Positions 1 to 12,527 of a stretch of 64,000 nt of DNA are shown here, piece by piece (position 1 is the stretch's first letter; each line of letters begins with the position of its first letter). The notes under the pieces were generated by a model. The model was not told the DNA's origin and did not search any database. It worked only from the letters and a program-made list of their open reading frames with translations. The translations under genes were made by a program, and so were the position numbers. The DNA comes from Plantago ovata (Eukaryota > Streptophyta > Magnoliopsida > Lamiales > Plantaginaceae). Location of the stretch: assembly GCA_028274465.1 (NCBI GenBank), contig CM051457.1, positions 66,934,496-66,998,495 on the forward strand. Direction: 5' to 3'.

Positions 1-814
1 ACACAAGGTTATAGTCATTTCGAAGCTCTTCCATCAAGGAACAAGGGTAGCTAGTCAATTGTGTGATTCTTTCACCATTTATTCCGCAATCAAAGGTATT
101 AACTTCTAACCCTAACTTGTCTAAATTTGAGTATTCTTCATTCTTTTTCAATTTCATTGAATGGTATGCATTTTAGTAGTATCTATTATGTTATGTAGCT
201 CAAATTAGGGGAGATGCACAAGTTTGGTTGGTGAATTGATAGATTTGGGATGAATTGGGTATTTTAGGAATTGAAATTTTGTTTTAGTAATTGAGAATTT
301 TATTGGGTTGAATTGATATTTGGAGTATTGAGACTTTGTTTGGGGTTGATTGGAGACCTCTAGAATTTAGTTGTGGTATGATTCGACCGTAATCGGCCGT
401 AATTAGTTGTAATTAGTTGTTAATGAAAATGTATAATATAGACATATCGTAACTATAATGCAAAGTAATTAGTTGTAATTTAGAAATATTATAAGTATAA
501 TGCAAAGTAAAAATTAATAATAAAAATGAGTAAGAATTTTGGGTTAGCAATGAACTAAACTTCGATTGGTCAGGTTTAGCATTCAAATATGTCAGAACGT
601 ACACTGAGGATTCCCTTACTTGAGGTTTGGAAAGCCAACTGGCTTTTGGGAGTTCCGCCCAAAGAGTGGATGCCGAGTCCCCTTCATGATGTTTGGGAGT
701 CCTACTGGCGTGACCACCCGAATGTCTAGTGTCGTTCCTTGCTATATCTCTGATTGTACATGTTTTATATTCAATTCTGTATGTACTAACACAGATCTTT
801 GCTTTAATTTGCAG

Positions 815-1908
815 ATGCCGAAACCCAGACTGCCTCGTTACACCATACAACCGGATGAGATTCCACGCACTCCTCAGTCACCACGTACTGAGGGAGATGA
901 CACCGGGCCTAAGTCACAGCACGGCTCCCCGGCTGCTCGTGGGACTCTAGGTGAGTCCAGTAGGGGCTCGAGCGATCCCCGTGACCCATGGGCCCACGTG
1001 CCAGACGATGACTGTCCCTACAGATCACCCATGGACGGTCTTCAGTGGAATGGTAGGCCTGTACTCTACCCCAAAAGTCCAGCGTGCGGCTGAGCAGAAC
1101 GCCACAAACAGGAAGGCGACGCTCGAGGATGGGACCAGGAGCATGGTCACACATCGATTTGGCTCTCAGTCCATCGCTACAGCCAACATGAATAGGCTGG
1201 TAAGTGTATAATTAATTAACTTTGTGGTTTTAATATTATTCTTGTACTTGTAATATCAGTTCGAACTTTGTGATTTTATACATCATGCCTCTTATACTTT
1301 GTGATCTTTTTTATCATGCCTTTTATACTTGTAATTCATGTGTCATTCAGATTGAGGATAACGAGAGTCTTCTCTTCACGTTCTTCACGAAGTCTCAGAT
1401 GGGCCCTGATGGCGAATGGTTGTCTACTAAGGCCGAGAAGATTGCGGTAAGTTCTGCAATACTTGTGTTCATTAAATACGGTTGATTTCAATAATACTTG
1501 AATTCACTAACGCCTTGCACTATTGATTTATCCTTTCAGAAGGCCTATAAAGAGAGGATTCGTGACAAGGACCTCACTGTCGAGGAGATGAACAACATTT
1601 TGTTGGAACTGGATCGGGAGGACGAGAAGGGTCGTCGCTTGGGACTAGGGAGTTTGGCTGCTACCACCAGTGGCGCGAGGCATGCGCGTTCCCGTCATCT
1701 CCGGAACTCTGCCTCACGGACCACGTCTTCTAGTACTTCTTCTGATCAGGCCGCCCTCAGAGCGGAGTTGGCAGAGAAGGATGCAGAGATTAGGAGGCTG
1801 GCCGAGAGACAGGCTGAGCAGGAGGCCCACATCCCTGCCATTTATGCGAAGTTGGGGATGCCACCTCCTTCCTCCAGCGCACCACCACCGCCACCCCCTT
1901 CTCCATGA
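815..1908 (+). pseudogene. CACTA second-ORF protein, Transposase_24-like, spliced and apparently frameshifted
   Basis: Three exons can be read: 815-1199, 1351-1446 and 1540-1908. They have good splice signals (acceptor TTGCAG|ATG at 814, donor G|GTAAGT at 1200, acceptor CATTCAG at 1350, donor GTAAGT at 1447, acceptor TTTCAG at 1539), and the last two introns keep phase 0. Exon 1 starts MPKPRLPRYTIQ and switches frame near 1072-1080 in an A-rich run, so this copy looks frameshifted there. The joined order matches the plant Transposase_24 family: an N/K-rich stretch ending HRFGSQSIA, then ESLLFTFFTKSQMGPDGEW, then KAEKIA..KAYKERI. The C-terminus is a charged coiled coil (ELAEKDAEIRRLAERQAEQ) followed by a proline tail. 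In other CACTA elements this ORF is the accessory DNA-binding partner of the main transposase; that role is inferred here. Confidence 0.7.
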
Positions 1909-2172
1909 TCCAGTTTAGTTTTTTTATGTTGTTTTTCGACTCATGAACGAATATTATACTTCCTATCGGATATTACATTAGATATTTATTGTATGAATGA
2001 TTTTTATTATGATTATTGGATCGTTTCGTTATTGAAAATGCTTTTCGCATTTATTTTTGGGGAATTTATTTATTACGAATATTAATGATGTGTGTAACAG
2101 GTTCAATGGGTTTTTTGGTTTGGATTTTATCTAAATATAAAGAATTTGTTAAAAAAAAAAAAAAAAAAAACC

Positions 2173-2457
2173 AGCGACGGATAACTCATCCGTCGCTAAA
2201 GTCCTGGTCAGACTAGTAAGCTGACCATGACCTTTGTGACGGATGACTCAACCGTCGCAACACGGTCAACGAATCATCCGTCGCTAATTCGTGACGGATC
2301 GTTGATTCGTCGTTAATTCGTTTACGACCAACATATTAGCGACGAAATTCTCATCCGTCGCTATATTTAGCGATCCGTCGCTGAGCCTAATCAGCGACGG
2401 ATCGCTTATTTTCAGCGACGGATGAGTCCGTCGCTGAACATCAGATCCCTTGTAGTG
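2173..2457. repeat. CACTA subterminal repeats and terminal inverted repeat
   Basis: About ten copies of the core GCGACGGAT or its complement ATCCGTCGC occur in direct and inverted arrangement, several as perfect hairpins around a short spacer (for example 2173-2197 and 2413-2436). The array ends in the TIR at 2439-2457. Such arrays bind the element's accessory transposase in En/Spm. A run of about 20 A's precedes it (2151-2170). Confidence 0.85.
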
Positions 2458-2458
2458 T

Positions 2459-5431
2459 CCTGTTCAGCAGGTAGATGAAGTTTTTGGTAATTCAACTAAG
2501 TTTGAAAACTTAGTCCTTGTATCTAACTTAAAATTATTTCAGGATGAACAATTCAAGGATGCTTCTCAAGCTCCTGAAGCAATGGAAATAGTACCAGCAC
2601 AACAAAGTTTGCAACATGAGCTTGTTAAATCTCAGCAGGTAAATCATGTCCCATCTTTTGACTCTAAAACTATTATCCAGAACTTTCCTGAACTTAATTT
2701 TATTCTTTTTCAGGCTCAAAAGGAGACCACCGAAGTGGTTCACATCACTGAAGATCTGAAAGTAAGTTCTGAGGAACTTTACTCGAACTTCAAGAGAACT
2801 ACCTTGACCAAAGTTGCTAAATCCGTCTGCAACTGGCAAAGGTACAGAAGGATGGACTTTTCCGATCTTCACCTTCATCTGTCCAACGAGAAAAAGAGAC
2901 TTTCTCTGCTGAAACTCGAGAGGTTTTTGCACTCTATACTTCCAGAAGAGTTGACATATTCTCAGCTCATGAGCTCCAGTCTGATTGCTCTAATCAGAGA
3001 AAATATGAAAGCCAAATTCAAGAGTGCCTCTCCAGCTGAACAAGTTGTGATGCTCAAGGGTTCCTTTGTACCCGTGGTGGCTGATCCCTACAAAATCAAT
3101 GAAGAAGAGGAAGTTACAAGTATAGCAATGTACAAGCATCTTGAGTTGGTCATACTGACGGACGATGATGAAGAAGAAGATGATGAGAACATTCCCAAAG
3201 ATCCAAGTGATGATGAAGGAAAAGATTTTAAGGACAAAAAGGATGATGATGATGATGATAATCAAGGTCCTAGTCCTGATGCTGGTGGACTTAAACTGAC
3301 AGTTGCTGAGACTGAACGTCATGATACTGAAAATCAGCAAGCTGATCACACAACAAGTCAGCAACAAGAATCCTGCTCCTGCTCCTGCTGAGACAAGTAC
3401 TCAAGCAACTGAACAAGTTGTTGAACTGAAGAAGAGTACGCCAGAAAGCGTGCTGAAATGAAATTAGGCAAAAGTAAGCTTTCTGATGCCGAGTTATCTT
3501 TACTCGATGCCAAGGTCACTGAACCAAACCTTGATGATGAAGAAATGAATGAAGATTATCAAAGAGCACTTCAAAACAGTCTACAGATTCATGCAAGGCA
3601 TACGCAGAATCTAGACATTGCTCAATCTTCAGGAGTGAAGCATACGGAAGTCCCCTCCCTTCCACTTACTACTGGTTAAACTCCAGTTGTTGAGTATCAA
3701 GAGTTGCCCTCGGCAACCACTCAACCGAAAGTGAATGAAGCTACAGATTTAGGAACCAAGGTTGCTGGCCTTGATGAATCTGATGACGAAGAAGATCTCT
3801 CAGCAAACGAAGAAGATCTAACAAAGAAAGCTGAACCCGCAGTGGTTACAATTCCTCCTCTTGCTGATGAACATGATGTAGGAGATGATATAAGATGCCG
3901 TTTGCTGACCAATGATGATCAATTCGCTACTGAGATCAAAGTTCATTCCGTCACTCCTTCCTTAGTGCCATTCCCTAGTGTGGAGGATTTTACTCCAAGA
4001 ATTAAGGCACTAACGGAAGTCCACAAAGCCTGCAAAGAAGAGGACGATGCACTGCTTGCTGAGAGTCCACTTGACATAGGCAAAATACTGGTTACTGTGC
4101 TGAAACGCACTACTACTCTTACCATAGCTCAAAAAGACATAAGTCTACATCATAAGGCTCAGACTTTCATTGAAGAAAAAGTCGACAATGAGCGCAGACA
4201 TGAGGAGAACTTGGTGAGTATAAAAGAAGAAATGTCCAAGCTGACTGCTGATCAGCAAGACATAATTCTTAAGTACAACAACCTAAGTAAACTTGCTCAA
4301 AATTACAATGAATTTATCTCTCTGCACATTCACCCAATGATGCAATCCATGTCTAAGGGGGAAGATAAACAAAGAAAATCTTCAAGAAATAAAACCCCTG
4401 CTGAAGCGCCATTGACAATAGAACCTCTTGCTGAAAGAGAGCAAAGTTCTAAGAGACGAGCTGAAATAGTTTCTGAGTTAAATTCAGCAAATCCAAAAAG
4501 GAGAAGAACATCTGATGAAACTCATGAATACTGTCATACTGAAAGTCATCAAGATCTGAATGAAGATGATGATGATGATGACAATCAAACAATAGCTCAA
4601 TCAATAAGAGCTAGACCAATCACAACCCTAACTCCTTCTGGCCACTCAAAACATTTCTCTTCTGACTCAAGATCTTCAGCAAGAGATCAAGAAAATACAA
4701 AGTCAAGAAGAAGAAGGCAAAGACAGGAAGAAAAGATGCTATCCAGCATTGCCATTGGCCCCGGCATTGAATTTACAAAGACCAGCAATGAGGAAACAAC
4801 TCAAAATATGATCAGAAATGTTCATGGTTGCTGGATCTTAAAGCTGGAAGATATATTGGTAAATGATTTCTTTCCAACTGTTGTACTGAATCAAATGTAC
4901 ACTTGAATTGAATTAAAGGTGAACAGAAAAGAAAGGGATCCTCCTCCCTACCCAAGAAACATTGCTGCAAGATGGCTGAATCTGAAAGTCTTGGTAAGAA
5001 GAACATCTATTGGCAAGCTAATGAAGCAAGAGCCCGATTTAATCAAACCAATTGATGTTGCTTACTACTCTGACCCTTTAACCAAGAAGTCAAAGAAGAA
5101 ATATGGTTTGATTCCTTATGAGTATTTCTATCTCACTGCCAAGTATCAAGAAGAAGATCTTCTCTGGTTAAGAAAGATTCATGCTAACAAGGGAATTTCA
5201 GATACACAACTTCTCCATGCCAGCAATTGGGGCATGCACTTGTGGGTACTTCACTACAAAGAAATGAATGGTGAAAACCATCATTATACTGCCTGCAAGA
5301 ATGCAAGGATCATTCAACTTGAAGTCCGTAAGCTACTTGAAGATTACGAGAAGGACTGTGTTGAATTTTTTGCGCTTGCTGAGAAGAGTGTAAGGGAGAT
5401 TCTGAGGAAATCTTCTGCTGGAATAGCTTAA
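2459..5431 (+). pseudogene. SIRE env-like / third ORF, degraded (SI-2)
   Basis: One reading frame is open from the CACTA boundary to the TAA at 5429, apart from a few lesions. There is a local frame slip in a CTGCTC repeat near 3370-3430 (stops at 3389 and 3410), a TAA at 3677 and a TGA at 4904. In the related SI-3 copy the last position is TGG (Trp), so this is a point nonsense change. The protein is long, acidic and low-complexity in the middle (Asp/Glu runs near 3170-3260 and 4564-4584), with a basic KSRRRRQRQEEK patch at about 4702-4737. A conserved C-terminal globular part follows (HGCWILKLEDIL.., LIPYEYFYLTAK, HASNWGMHLWVLHY). The function of such ORFs is unknown; 'env-like' is a positional label. 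Confidence 0.65.
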
Positions 5432-5692
5432 GTCCCTTGTAAAAGCTCTGTTTGTTTTTGTTTGCTGATTCTTGTAGTTATCTCTGAACTTTATTGTAAA
5501 CTTACTGAAAGATAACTATCAGTAATAAGCTTTTGACTCTTATTGGTTTTTAATTATGCAATCTACTTATGCTTACTGTTTTATTATTCAAGTATGTTTG
5601 CATTATTCAACTGATTCATTCAACATCAGAAACCTCTAAAAGGGTAACAATTAATTTAGCCATGGATTGCTAACATCAAAAAGGGGGAAATT
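5432..5692 (+). other. SI-2 3' untranslated region with polypurine tract
   Basis: This is non-coding sequence between the env-like ORF and the LTR. It ends with the polypurine tract AAAAAGGGGGAAA (5678-5690), which primes plus-strand synthesis directly before the LTR. Confidence 0.75.
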
Positions 5693-7259
5693 TGTTAGGA
5701 AACTTGTAATTTTGATGAGCAATTAACCATGCTAAATTAAGGAAAGTCCAGTAACTAGTACTTTTAAGGTCCATAGGAATTTAGAATTTTAAAGGACATT
5801 GTAAAAGAGGAACGTTTGCTGAAGACTTAGATTAGGTACTAGTTAGGTGCTTAAATCGCTTATGATGTATCTTGTTTTCAGAAAAGAAAAACAACCTATT
5901 GAAGCATTTGCTGATGATGTACTTTGTTTACACAAACAAACTATTGAAGCATTAGAAGCGTTCAGAAACTTGAAGAATTCGAAGACTGGAGACTAAAGAA
6001 GATTTCTGAAAATGGTATCTACAAAGGCACATGTTGCTCAGAAAGTGGAAACTTCAGCAACAGCTTGCATAAGTGAAAATCTATATGACGGAGTAGGTTG
6101 TGCTTGCTGAAACTGAGACTGACCACTTGCTGAAATACATATGTGACCTCCTTGCTGAAAGTACTTGCATTTACGCTCCAACGTTCATATTTGAATACGA
6201 TTCAAATGAACATTAAATGCAAAGTAAACACGCGAAGAACATGAAGACTAGAAGACAAATAAAGGACGCTGCTGAAAGTACAAAAGCAAGATAGTGACAT
6301 CTTAAGGAACAAAGCCTTAGAATTTGAAATTCAACCGGCTCCCTTGATTCACTATAAATAGAGGTCATCGGGTAAAGAATTGAAGTGTGTCAACAACGTG
6401 ATCAAACTCTCACTTGTGCTTAAACTCTCATACCCTTCAATACTCTTTACTGCCATTGATCCGTTCCAAGACTTAAAGCTTGAAAAAGCTACTTGTGAAG
6501 AAGTAGAACATACACGGCTAAGAAATTAGTTAAGTGTTCTTTCTTTCGAACAAGAAGAATTCTTGACACCAGAAACAATCAAACTTGTTTACTGCAAAGT
6601 ATTCAAAGTTTTGTTTTTTAGATTACTTGTTGTAGCTGAATAAGTTATAATCAAGTTATCTCATCCCAAACCTCTCTAACTGAAAAACACCCTTTCAGGC
6701 GTGAAATTCAGGGGGAACTTAATCAAGCATAGTGTTGCTGATTATAAGTCCCATGTTTGGTGGAGAACAAGGTTTCGTTCTCTAGTTAGGTTGGAAACGA
6801 AGCAAGTGTGCTTTGGTTTCTGTCGAATCGCTCTAGATAGGTGTTGTAAGGAACCTCAAACTTATCTGAGTGGATTCAGTCCTAGAAAGGACAAAGTGGA
6901 TTAGTTGAGAGATTACGCCACTCTCAGATACCACTATAAAAGTGTTTGTGTGATTTATTTACTACATTTAGTTTTCAGCAAAGCATATCTATCTGTACAC
7001 TGTCACTCTGCTCACTTGCTGAAACTATCACTTACTGTTAAAGCACTTATGGTACAAAGACTTCCGCTCTCTGAATTTAAGTATCAGTAAAACTCGTTAC
7101 TTAAAAGTAACTAGTACTTGGTGAGAAATTTAAGTATCAACAAACTCATTACTGAAAAGTAATAAGCCCTTGCTGAGAAAGTTTTTAAACGACGAAAGTT
7201 TGAAAAGACTATTCACCCCCCCCCCTCTAGTCTTTTCTTGTTGTTTAAAGGGACCAACA
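5693..7259 (+). repeat. SI-2 3' LTR (1,567 bp)
   Basis: Starts TGTTAGGAAACTTG right after the polypurine tract and ends GGGACCAACA. The same boundaries recur in inverted form in SI-3 and SI-4. A TATA-like CTATAAATAG lies at 6352-6361. Short reading frames at 6701-6904 and 6905-7090 have no homologous product and are treated as non-coding LTR sequence. The motif TTGCTGAAA/CAGCAAG is very frequent. Confidence 0.85.
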
Positions 7260-7712
7260 GTTCCCGTCTCAGATTTTTCTTTTGATACTTGGATACTTGA
7301 TTCAGTATCCTTGATTGTCTGAATGCCAGTTTCAGCAATCTTTGAAGATTTCTTATTGAGTTCCCGTCTCAGCAAATGATCAAGTTTCCTAACAAATACC
7401 CTGTTTGAAGTCATTACTTACTGAATGCCGGTTTCAGCAAACATTTTAGTGTACAGCCATTTCTTTTTAGAGAAGTCAGTGGAAGAGACTTTTTAAGGAA
7501 CAAATAGCCTTTAAGCAACCATTGGCTTGCTCAATACCTGTTTCAGCAATCCACCAAATGTATCCCTTTTTATTGAGGTAGTTCAATCAATCCAAGGTTA
7601 TACCTTAGCATTGCGAACCTATTATCTAGTAGGGGCTTGGTAAAGATGTCAGCAAGTTGATAATCAGTACCTACTTTTACAACCTCAATGTCTCCTTTTT
7701 CCACATGATCTT
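7260..7712 (-). mobile_element. SI-1: fragment of an older SIRE element (pol tail and post-pol spacer)
   Basis: The sequence matches the region around the 3' end of pol in SI-4 (51180-51650). On the minus strand, 7712 down to 7570 encodes the last part of the RNase H/pol C-terminus (motif LADIFTKPL, ending IELPQ then TAA). The rest (7260-7569) is the post-pol spacer with repeated CCCGTCTCAGCAA-like words. It is bounded by the SI-2 LTR on the left and the SI-3 LTR on the right, so two separate insertions cut this element. Confidence 0.75.
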
Positions 7713-9287
7713 TGTTGGTCCCTTTAAACAACAAGAAAAGACTAGAGGGGGGGTGAATAGTCTTTTCAAACTTTCGTCGTTTAAAAAATTTCTCAGCAAG
7801 TACTTATTACTTTTCAGTAATGAGTTTGCTGATACTTAACTTTCTCAGCAAGCGCAAGTTACTTCACAGTAACTAGATTTGCTGGTACTTAAAATCAGAG
7901 AGCGGAAGTCTTTGATACAATAAGTTCTTTTTCAGTAAATGATAGTTTCAGCAAGTGATGTGAGTGACTGTGTACAGAAAGATATGATTTGCTGAAAACT
8001 ATGTACAGTAAGTAAATCACACAAACACTTTTATAGTGGTATCTGAGAGTGGCGTAATCTCTCAACTAATCCACTTTGTCCTTTCTAGGACTGAATCCAC
8101 TAAGATAAGTTTGAGGTTCCTTACAACACCTATCTAGAGCGATCCAAACAGAAACCAAAGCACACTTGCTTCGTCTCCAACCTAACTAGAGAACGTAACC
8201 TTGTTCTCCGCCAAACTTGGTACTTTTAATCAGCAACACTATGCTCGATTAAGTTCCCCCTGAATATCACGCCGGAAAGGGTGTATTTTCAGTTAGAGAG
8301 GTTTGGGATGAGAAAACTTAATTATAACTTATTCAGTTACAACAAGTAATCTAAGAAACAAAACTTTGAATACTTTGCAGTAAACAAGTTTGATTGTTTC
8401 TGGTGTCAAGACTTGTTCTTGTTCGAAAGAAAGAAAGAACACTTAACTAATTTCTTAGTCGTGTAAATTCTACTTCTTCACAAGTAGCTTTTTTCAAGCT
8501 TTAAGTCTTGGAACGGATCAATGGCAGTAAAGAGTATTGAAGGGTATGTGAGTTTAAGCACAAGTGAGAGTATGATCACGTTGTTGACACACTTCAACTC
8601 TTTGCCGGATGACCTCTATTTATAGTGAAATAAGGAGCCGTTTGAATTTCAAATTCTAAGGCTTTTGTTCCTTAAAGTGTCACTATCTTGCTTTTGTACT
8701 TTCAGCAGCGTCCTTGTTTGTCTTCTAGTCTTCATGTCCTTCGCGTGCATGCTTTGCATTTAATGCTCTTTTGAATAAAATTCAAACATTAACGTTGGAG
8801 CGCAAATACAAGTACTTTCAGCAAGAGGTCACAAATGTTCATCAGCAAGTGGTCAGTCTCAGTTTCAGCAAGCACAACCTACTCTGTCTTTCGGATTTTC
8901 ACTTATGCAATGCTGTTGCTGAAGTTTCCACTTTCTGAGCAACATGTGACTTTGTAGATACCAGTCTTCAGAAATCTTCTAGTCTTCATGTCTTCGAAAT
9001 CTTCAAGTTTCTGAGCGGTTCTAAATGCTTCAATAGTTTGTTTGAAAAAAAATCAAAGTACATCATCAGCAAATGCTTCAATAGGTTGTATTTCTTTTCA
9101 GAAAACAAGATACATCATAAGCGGTAAAACCAAGCTATCTAGCACCTACTCTAAGTCTTCAACAAACGTTCCTCTTTTACAATGTCCTTAAAATTCTAAA
9201 TTCCTATGGACCTTAAGAGTACTAGTTACTCGACTTTCCTTAATTTAGCATGGTTAATTGCTCATCAAAATTACAAGTTTCCTAACA
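7713..9287 (-). repeat. SI-3 3' LTR (1,575 bp)
   Basis: Inverted copy of the SIRE LTR: begins TGTTGGTCCC and ends CCTAACA on the plus strand. The TATA-like box CTATTTATAG (8616-8625) is the complement of that in SI-2. Polypyrimidine sequence at 9288-9304 is the complement of the polypurine tract. Confidence 0.85.
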
Positions 9288-9553
9288 AATTTCCCCCTTT
9301 TTTATGTTAGCAATCCATGGCTAAACTAATTGTTACCCTTTTAGAGGTTTCTGATGTTGAATAAATCAGTTGATTAATGCAAGCATACTTGAATATTTAA
9401 ACAGTAAGCATAAGTAAATTGCATAATCAAAAACCTATAAGAGTCAAAAAGCTTTATTGCTGATACTTATCTTTCAGTAAGTTTACAGGAAAGAGCAGAG
9501 ATAACTAAACAAAATCAGCAAATAAAAACTTTAATCAAAACTATTACAGAGAG
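9288..9553 (-). other. SI-3 3' untranslated region and polypurine tract
   Basis: The polypurine tract (AAAAAAGGGGGAAATT on the minus strand, 9289-9304) abuts the LTR. The remainder up to the env-like stop codon is non-coding and similar to 5432-5692 of SI-2. Confidence 0.7.
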
Positions 9554-10276
9554 TTAAGCTCTTCCAGAGGATTTTCTCAAAATCTCTATTACACTCTTCT
9601 CAGCAAGTGTAGTGAATTCAATACAGTCCTTTTTGTAGTTCTCAAGTAGCCTACGGACTTGTAATTGAAGAATCCTTGCATTTTTGCAGGCAGTATGATG
9701 ATGCTTTTCAGCATTCATTTCCATGTAATGAGTTACCCACAAATGCATGCCCCAATTGCAGGCATGGAGAAGCTGTGTATCTGAAATGCTTTTAGGATGA
9801 ATCTTCCTTAGCCAGAAAAGATCTTCTTCTTGATCCTTAGCAGTGAGATAGAAATACTCATAAGGAATCAATCCAAGTCTGTTCTTTGTTTTCTTGGTCA
9901 CTGGGTCAGAGTAATAAGCAATGCCAACTGGTTTTATCAAATCTGGTTCTTGTCTTATAGACTTACCAATTGCAGTTCTTCTTAATGAGACTTCAAGATT
10001 CAACCATCTCCCAGCAATATTTCTTGGGAGGGACTCACCCCTTTCTTTCCTTTTTACCTTGAGTTCAATCCAAGTGAACATTTGGTTCAAAATGGTTGTA
10101 GGAAAGAACTCATTCACCAGCAAATCTTCCAGCTTTAAGATCCAGCAACCATGAACGTTTCTGATCACGTTCTGAGTGGTTTCATCATTGCTGGTCTTGG
10201 TGTATTCGATGCCGGAGCCAATAGCAATGCTGGCCAGCCTCTTTTCTTCCTGTCTTTGCCTTCTTCTTCTTGACTT
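9554..10276 (-). pseudogene. SIRE env-like ORF, C-terminal part (SI-3), truncated by COP-1
   Basis: An open frame of about 240 codons, clearly homologous to the C-terminal part of the SI-2 env-like protein (KSRRRRQRQEEK, HGCWILKLEDLLVNEF, LIPYEYFYLTAK, LLHACNWGMHLWVTHY). It is intact where SI-2 has a nonsense codon (TGG here, TGA there). The frame is cut at 10276, where the COP-1 LTR begins. A short chimeric extension into the LTR supplies an ATG near 10318 by chance. The N-terminal part is found only as a remnant at 48628-48941. Confidence 0.7.
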
Positions 10277-12342
10277 TGATAGTGTATATGTCCTAGAGAC
10301 AGTCCTTACTAAGGGCATAGAGCCCTTATAGAGGGCATATATGTACTATTATACAGGTCAACGTAATATAATATATGTTTGTTGCTTTTACTATTGAGTA
10401 TCACTTTTATATTTATATTACACCAGTCATGCAGCATGTCATATCTCTATTACTGTCTGTATTGATATTAAACATGTCCCCTCGGATAGATGACCGATCA
10501 CACAGATAGTGGGAGCTGTGTGAGTTATCATCTATCCCAAACTCTTCCTAGTCGAGGTTCATCTCGGATGTAGGGGTCTGAATGAACCAGACGAGACTAG
10601 TATGCGTGGAGGTTATACTTGTTGGAGCAAGTGTGAGCCGATCCCACGGCCACGGAACGGATTGTTGGACAATCGAGAAACGTTCCCATAACTGCGCATA
10701 GTTGTTCGAAGAAGGATTATCGAACAATGGAAGTACCCACCGGACACTCCCATCGATGTATACTCTACACCGAAGTGTCTATGGGAACCGGTAAGTTGTC
10801 GAAGTGATGCCAGTCGTCCTTTGTACTTACAGGACTTTATCATCACATTTGTTGCCCCATATCCTTGGTGGACCCGTCGATGTCAGCTCTGAATAAGCAG
10901 TTGACCTAAGACACGATCTAGGATTATGGCTACATACAAATGGGGATGATAAGTGATTCTGTGAAGGATTCATCTCTCAAGGGTAGCACATGAGAGTACT
11001 GCTCATAGTCTGCATAATTGTGTTGGTAAAGTCACTGGCCAGTGCAAATGATATATTATGATGGTCATAAGTATATCTTAACCAAGCAACTCCCTGAGAC
11101 GCCCGTGGATGTATTATTGGGATAGACACTTCATCGATCCTAGATGCATACGAGCAAGTCAGATGAAGGGACGTTACCATCGCCGCGTTGAGCGCAACAG
11201 ACTTCGCAACGAAAGGGTTTGCTTTGAGAAGCCTCTCAAACGTCCTCATGTATTAATATTGCAAATGGAACCGTCTAGGAATTCCATGTTGCCTAGTCTA
11301 GGACTTGCTTAATACGATGAGACCCTATGGGTCACACTATGTGGTGATTCAGCCTATCAGAATATCCTTGAAGATGGAATTGCAATTAATTTGGAATAAA
11401 TTGTGATTGATGGATTATAATTGATTTGGAATTAATTATAATATTTAGTGGCTCAATTAATGATTTAGAATTATTAATTGAATTGGCTAATTAATTGTAT
11501 TTTATGTAAATACAATTAAAGATTATATTTTGGAAATATAATAGAGGTTTGATTTGAAAGGATATGTTAATTTATGCACTTGGGCAAAATCTACTTGGAG
11601 TTTGAATTGCCTTAGAACTATAAGTGGGTCCCAAATCGGGACCCACCTATTGTCCCTGGGAGAGCGCGCGCGCGCACAGGAGCTGAGTACGGGAAGGAGT
11701 TCGACTCCTTCCTCTATTAGAAGTCCAAGGGATAAGTTAGATTTTCCTGATTGAGTTTTAATTTGATTGGGAATGAATCTAGACTTGATATTGGTTTCCT
11801 AGTGCGAAAAAAATTAGATTCTTATTCCTTTACGAAGTCTAATTGCTTATGCTTTAGGCTTCTATTGACTACTATATATAGTAGACTATTAGAGAGCTTT
11901 GGATACAGTTTACACACAGTTTACTACCCAGTTTTCTTAGAGAAAAAATAAAGCTCTCCCCTCCTCTATATAGCCTCCAGGCGCGCGCCACCTCTGCCGG
12001 AGGAATCGCCGCCCTGTCTTCTTGGTCACACAAAGAATATCCTAGCATTCTTCCGATAGGCTGTTCATCCGTGGATACCAAGGTTGAGGTTCTAGGAGCT
12101 GGAAACTAACTCTTATTGTCTTGCAGATAATCAGTGTATTGCAGATATCTTCGACTCCGACGAAGGAGAAGATACCCCGGATTATTACGAAGACTTGGAA
12201 GCTGCTTTGGAAGTATGGTTAGTCTTCTAATTGACGTGTTTATATATATACGACATATACATAACCAATTAACCTGTATGTTAAGAAATTTTTGAAATTC
12301 CGCTGGGTACCCTAGGGGTAACTCTGATCGTATTTTCTTACA
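10277..12342 (+). repeat. COP-1 5' LTR (2,066 bp)
   Basis: Starts TGATAGTGTATATGTCC and ends TTTTCTTACA, immediately before the primer-binding site. It matches the 3' LTR at 46969-48627 with few differences. An AT-rich palindromic TATA region (CTACTATATATAGTAG) lies near 11868-11883, probably the promoter. An alternating GC run (GCGCGCGC) near 11665 differs in length between the two LTRs. Small reading frames shared by both LTRs (for example 11109-11312 and 47801-48004) are explained by LTR identity. Confidence 0.9.
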
Positions 12343-12343
12343 G

Positions 12344-12355
12344 TGGTATCAGAGC
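12344..12355 (+). other. Primer-binding site, initiator methionine tRNA (COP-1)
   Basis: TGGTATCAGAGC, complementary to the 3' end of plant initiator-Met tRNA, one base after the LTR. It primes minus-strand cDNA synthesis. Confidence 0.92.
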
Positions 12356-12527
12356 GAGGTTAATTGATTACGTATATACGTATATATATTGTATGATTTT
12401 GTAGATATGTGGATGCAATTGATTCTATGATTAATTCGATTTTCAAAAGTTTTGTTTTTATATAAATTTAGAATTTATATTTTTCAAAAAAAAAAAAAAA
12501 ATTATATATATATTTATTTTTACCGGG

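Larger units (their letters stand above)
1..2457 (+). mobile_element. CACTA (En/Spm-type) DNA transposon, 3' part
   Basis: The right end is the terminal motif CACTACAAGGGATCTGATG read on the minus strand (2439-2457), preceded by a dense array of subterminal repeats. This is the classic end structure of plant CACTA transposons. The body holds exons of a Transposase_24-like protein. Bases 1-814 contain no convincing coding exon; an AG/GT-type junction near 86 (AAAG|GTATTA) and the acceptor at 814 make this stretch look like untranslated leader and intron. The left terminus and any TNPD-type transposase lie outside the window. At 2458 the env-like ORF of a SIRE element resumes directly, so the transposon is inserted there. 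The 3-bp target duplication on this side would be TCC and cannot be paired. Confidence 0.85.
2458..7259 (+). mobile_element. SI-2: SIRE-type Ty1/copia element, 3' part
   Basis: This is the region downstream of pol: an env-like reading frame (to 5431), a 3' untranslated stretch, a polypurine tract and the 3' LTR (5693-7259, TG...CA). The gag-pol half and 5' LTR lie beyond the CACTA insertion and outside the window. After the LTR the sequence changes at once to a minus-strand SIRE pol tail (SI-1), so SI-2 is itself inserted in an older SIRE copy. Assignment to the SIRE/Maximus lineage rests on the extra ORF after pol, the long LTR (about 1.57 kb) and similarity to the fuller copy SI-4. Confidence 0.8.
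7713..10276 (-). mobile_element. SI-3: SIRE element, 3' part (left segment)
   Basis: Reading downward on the minus strand: env-like ORF C-terminus (10276-9554), 3' UTR with polypurine tract, then the 3' LTR (9287-7713). COP-1 interrupts it at 10276/10277. Its continuation toward the N-terminus of the env-like ORF is the fragment at 48628-48941, although part of the ORF is missing between the two. The five bases before the LTR (ATCTT, 7708-7712) are the candidate target duplication; the other end is outside the window. Confidence 0.75.

Noticed and set aside
9554-10318. SI-3 env-like ORF with start at 10318
   Set aside because: The first 14 codons are COP-1 LTR sequence; the apparent start is an accident of insertion.
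11109-11312. ORF repeated at 47801-48004
   Set aside because: Both are the same place in the two COP-1 LTRs; identity is explained by LTR duplication.
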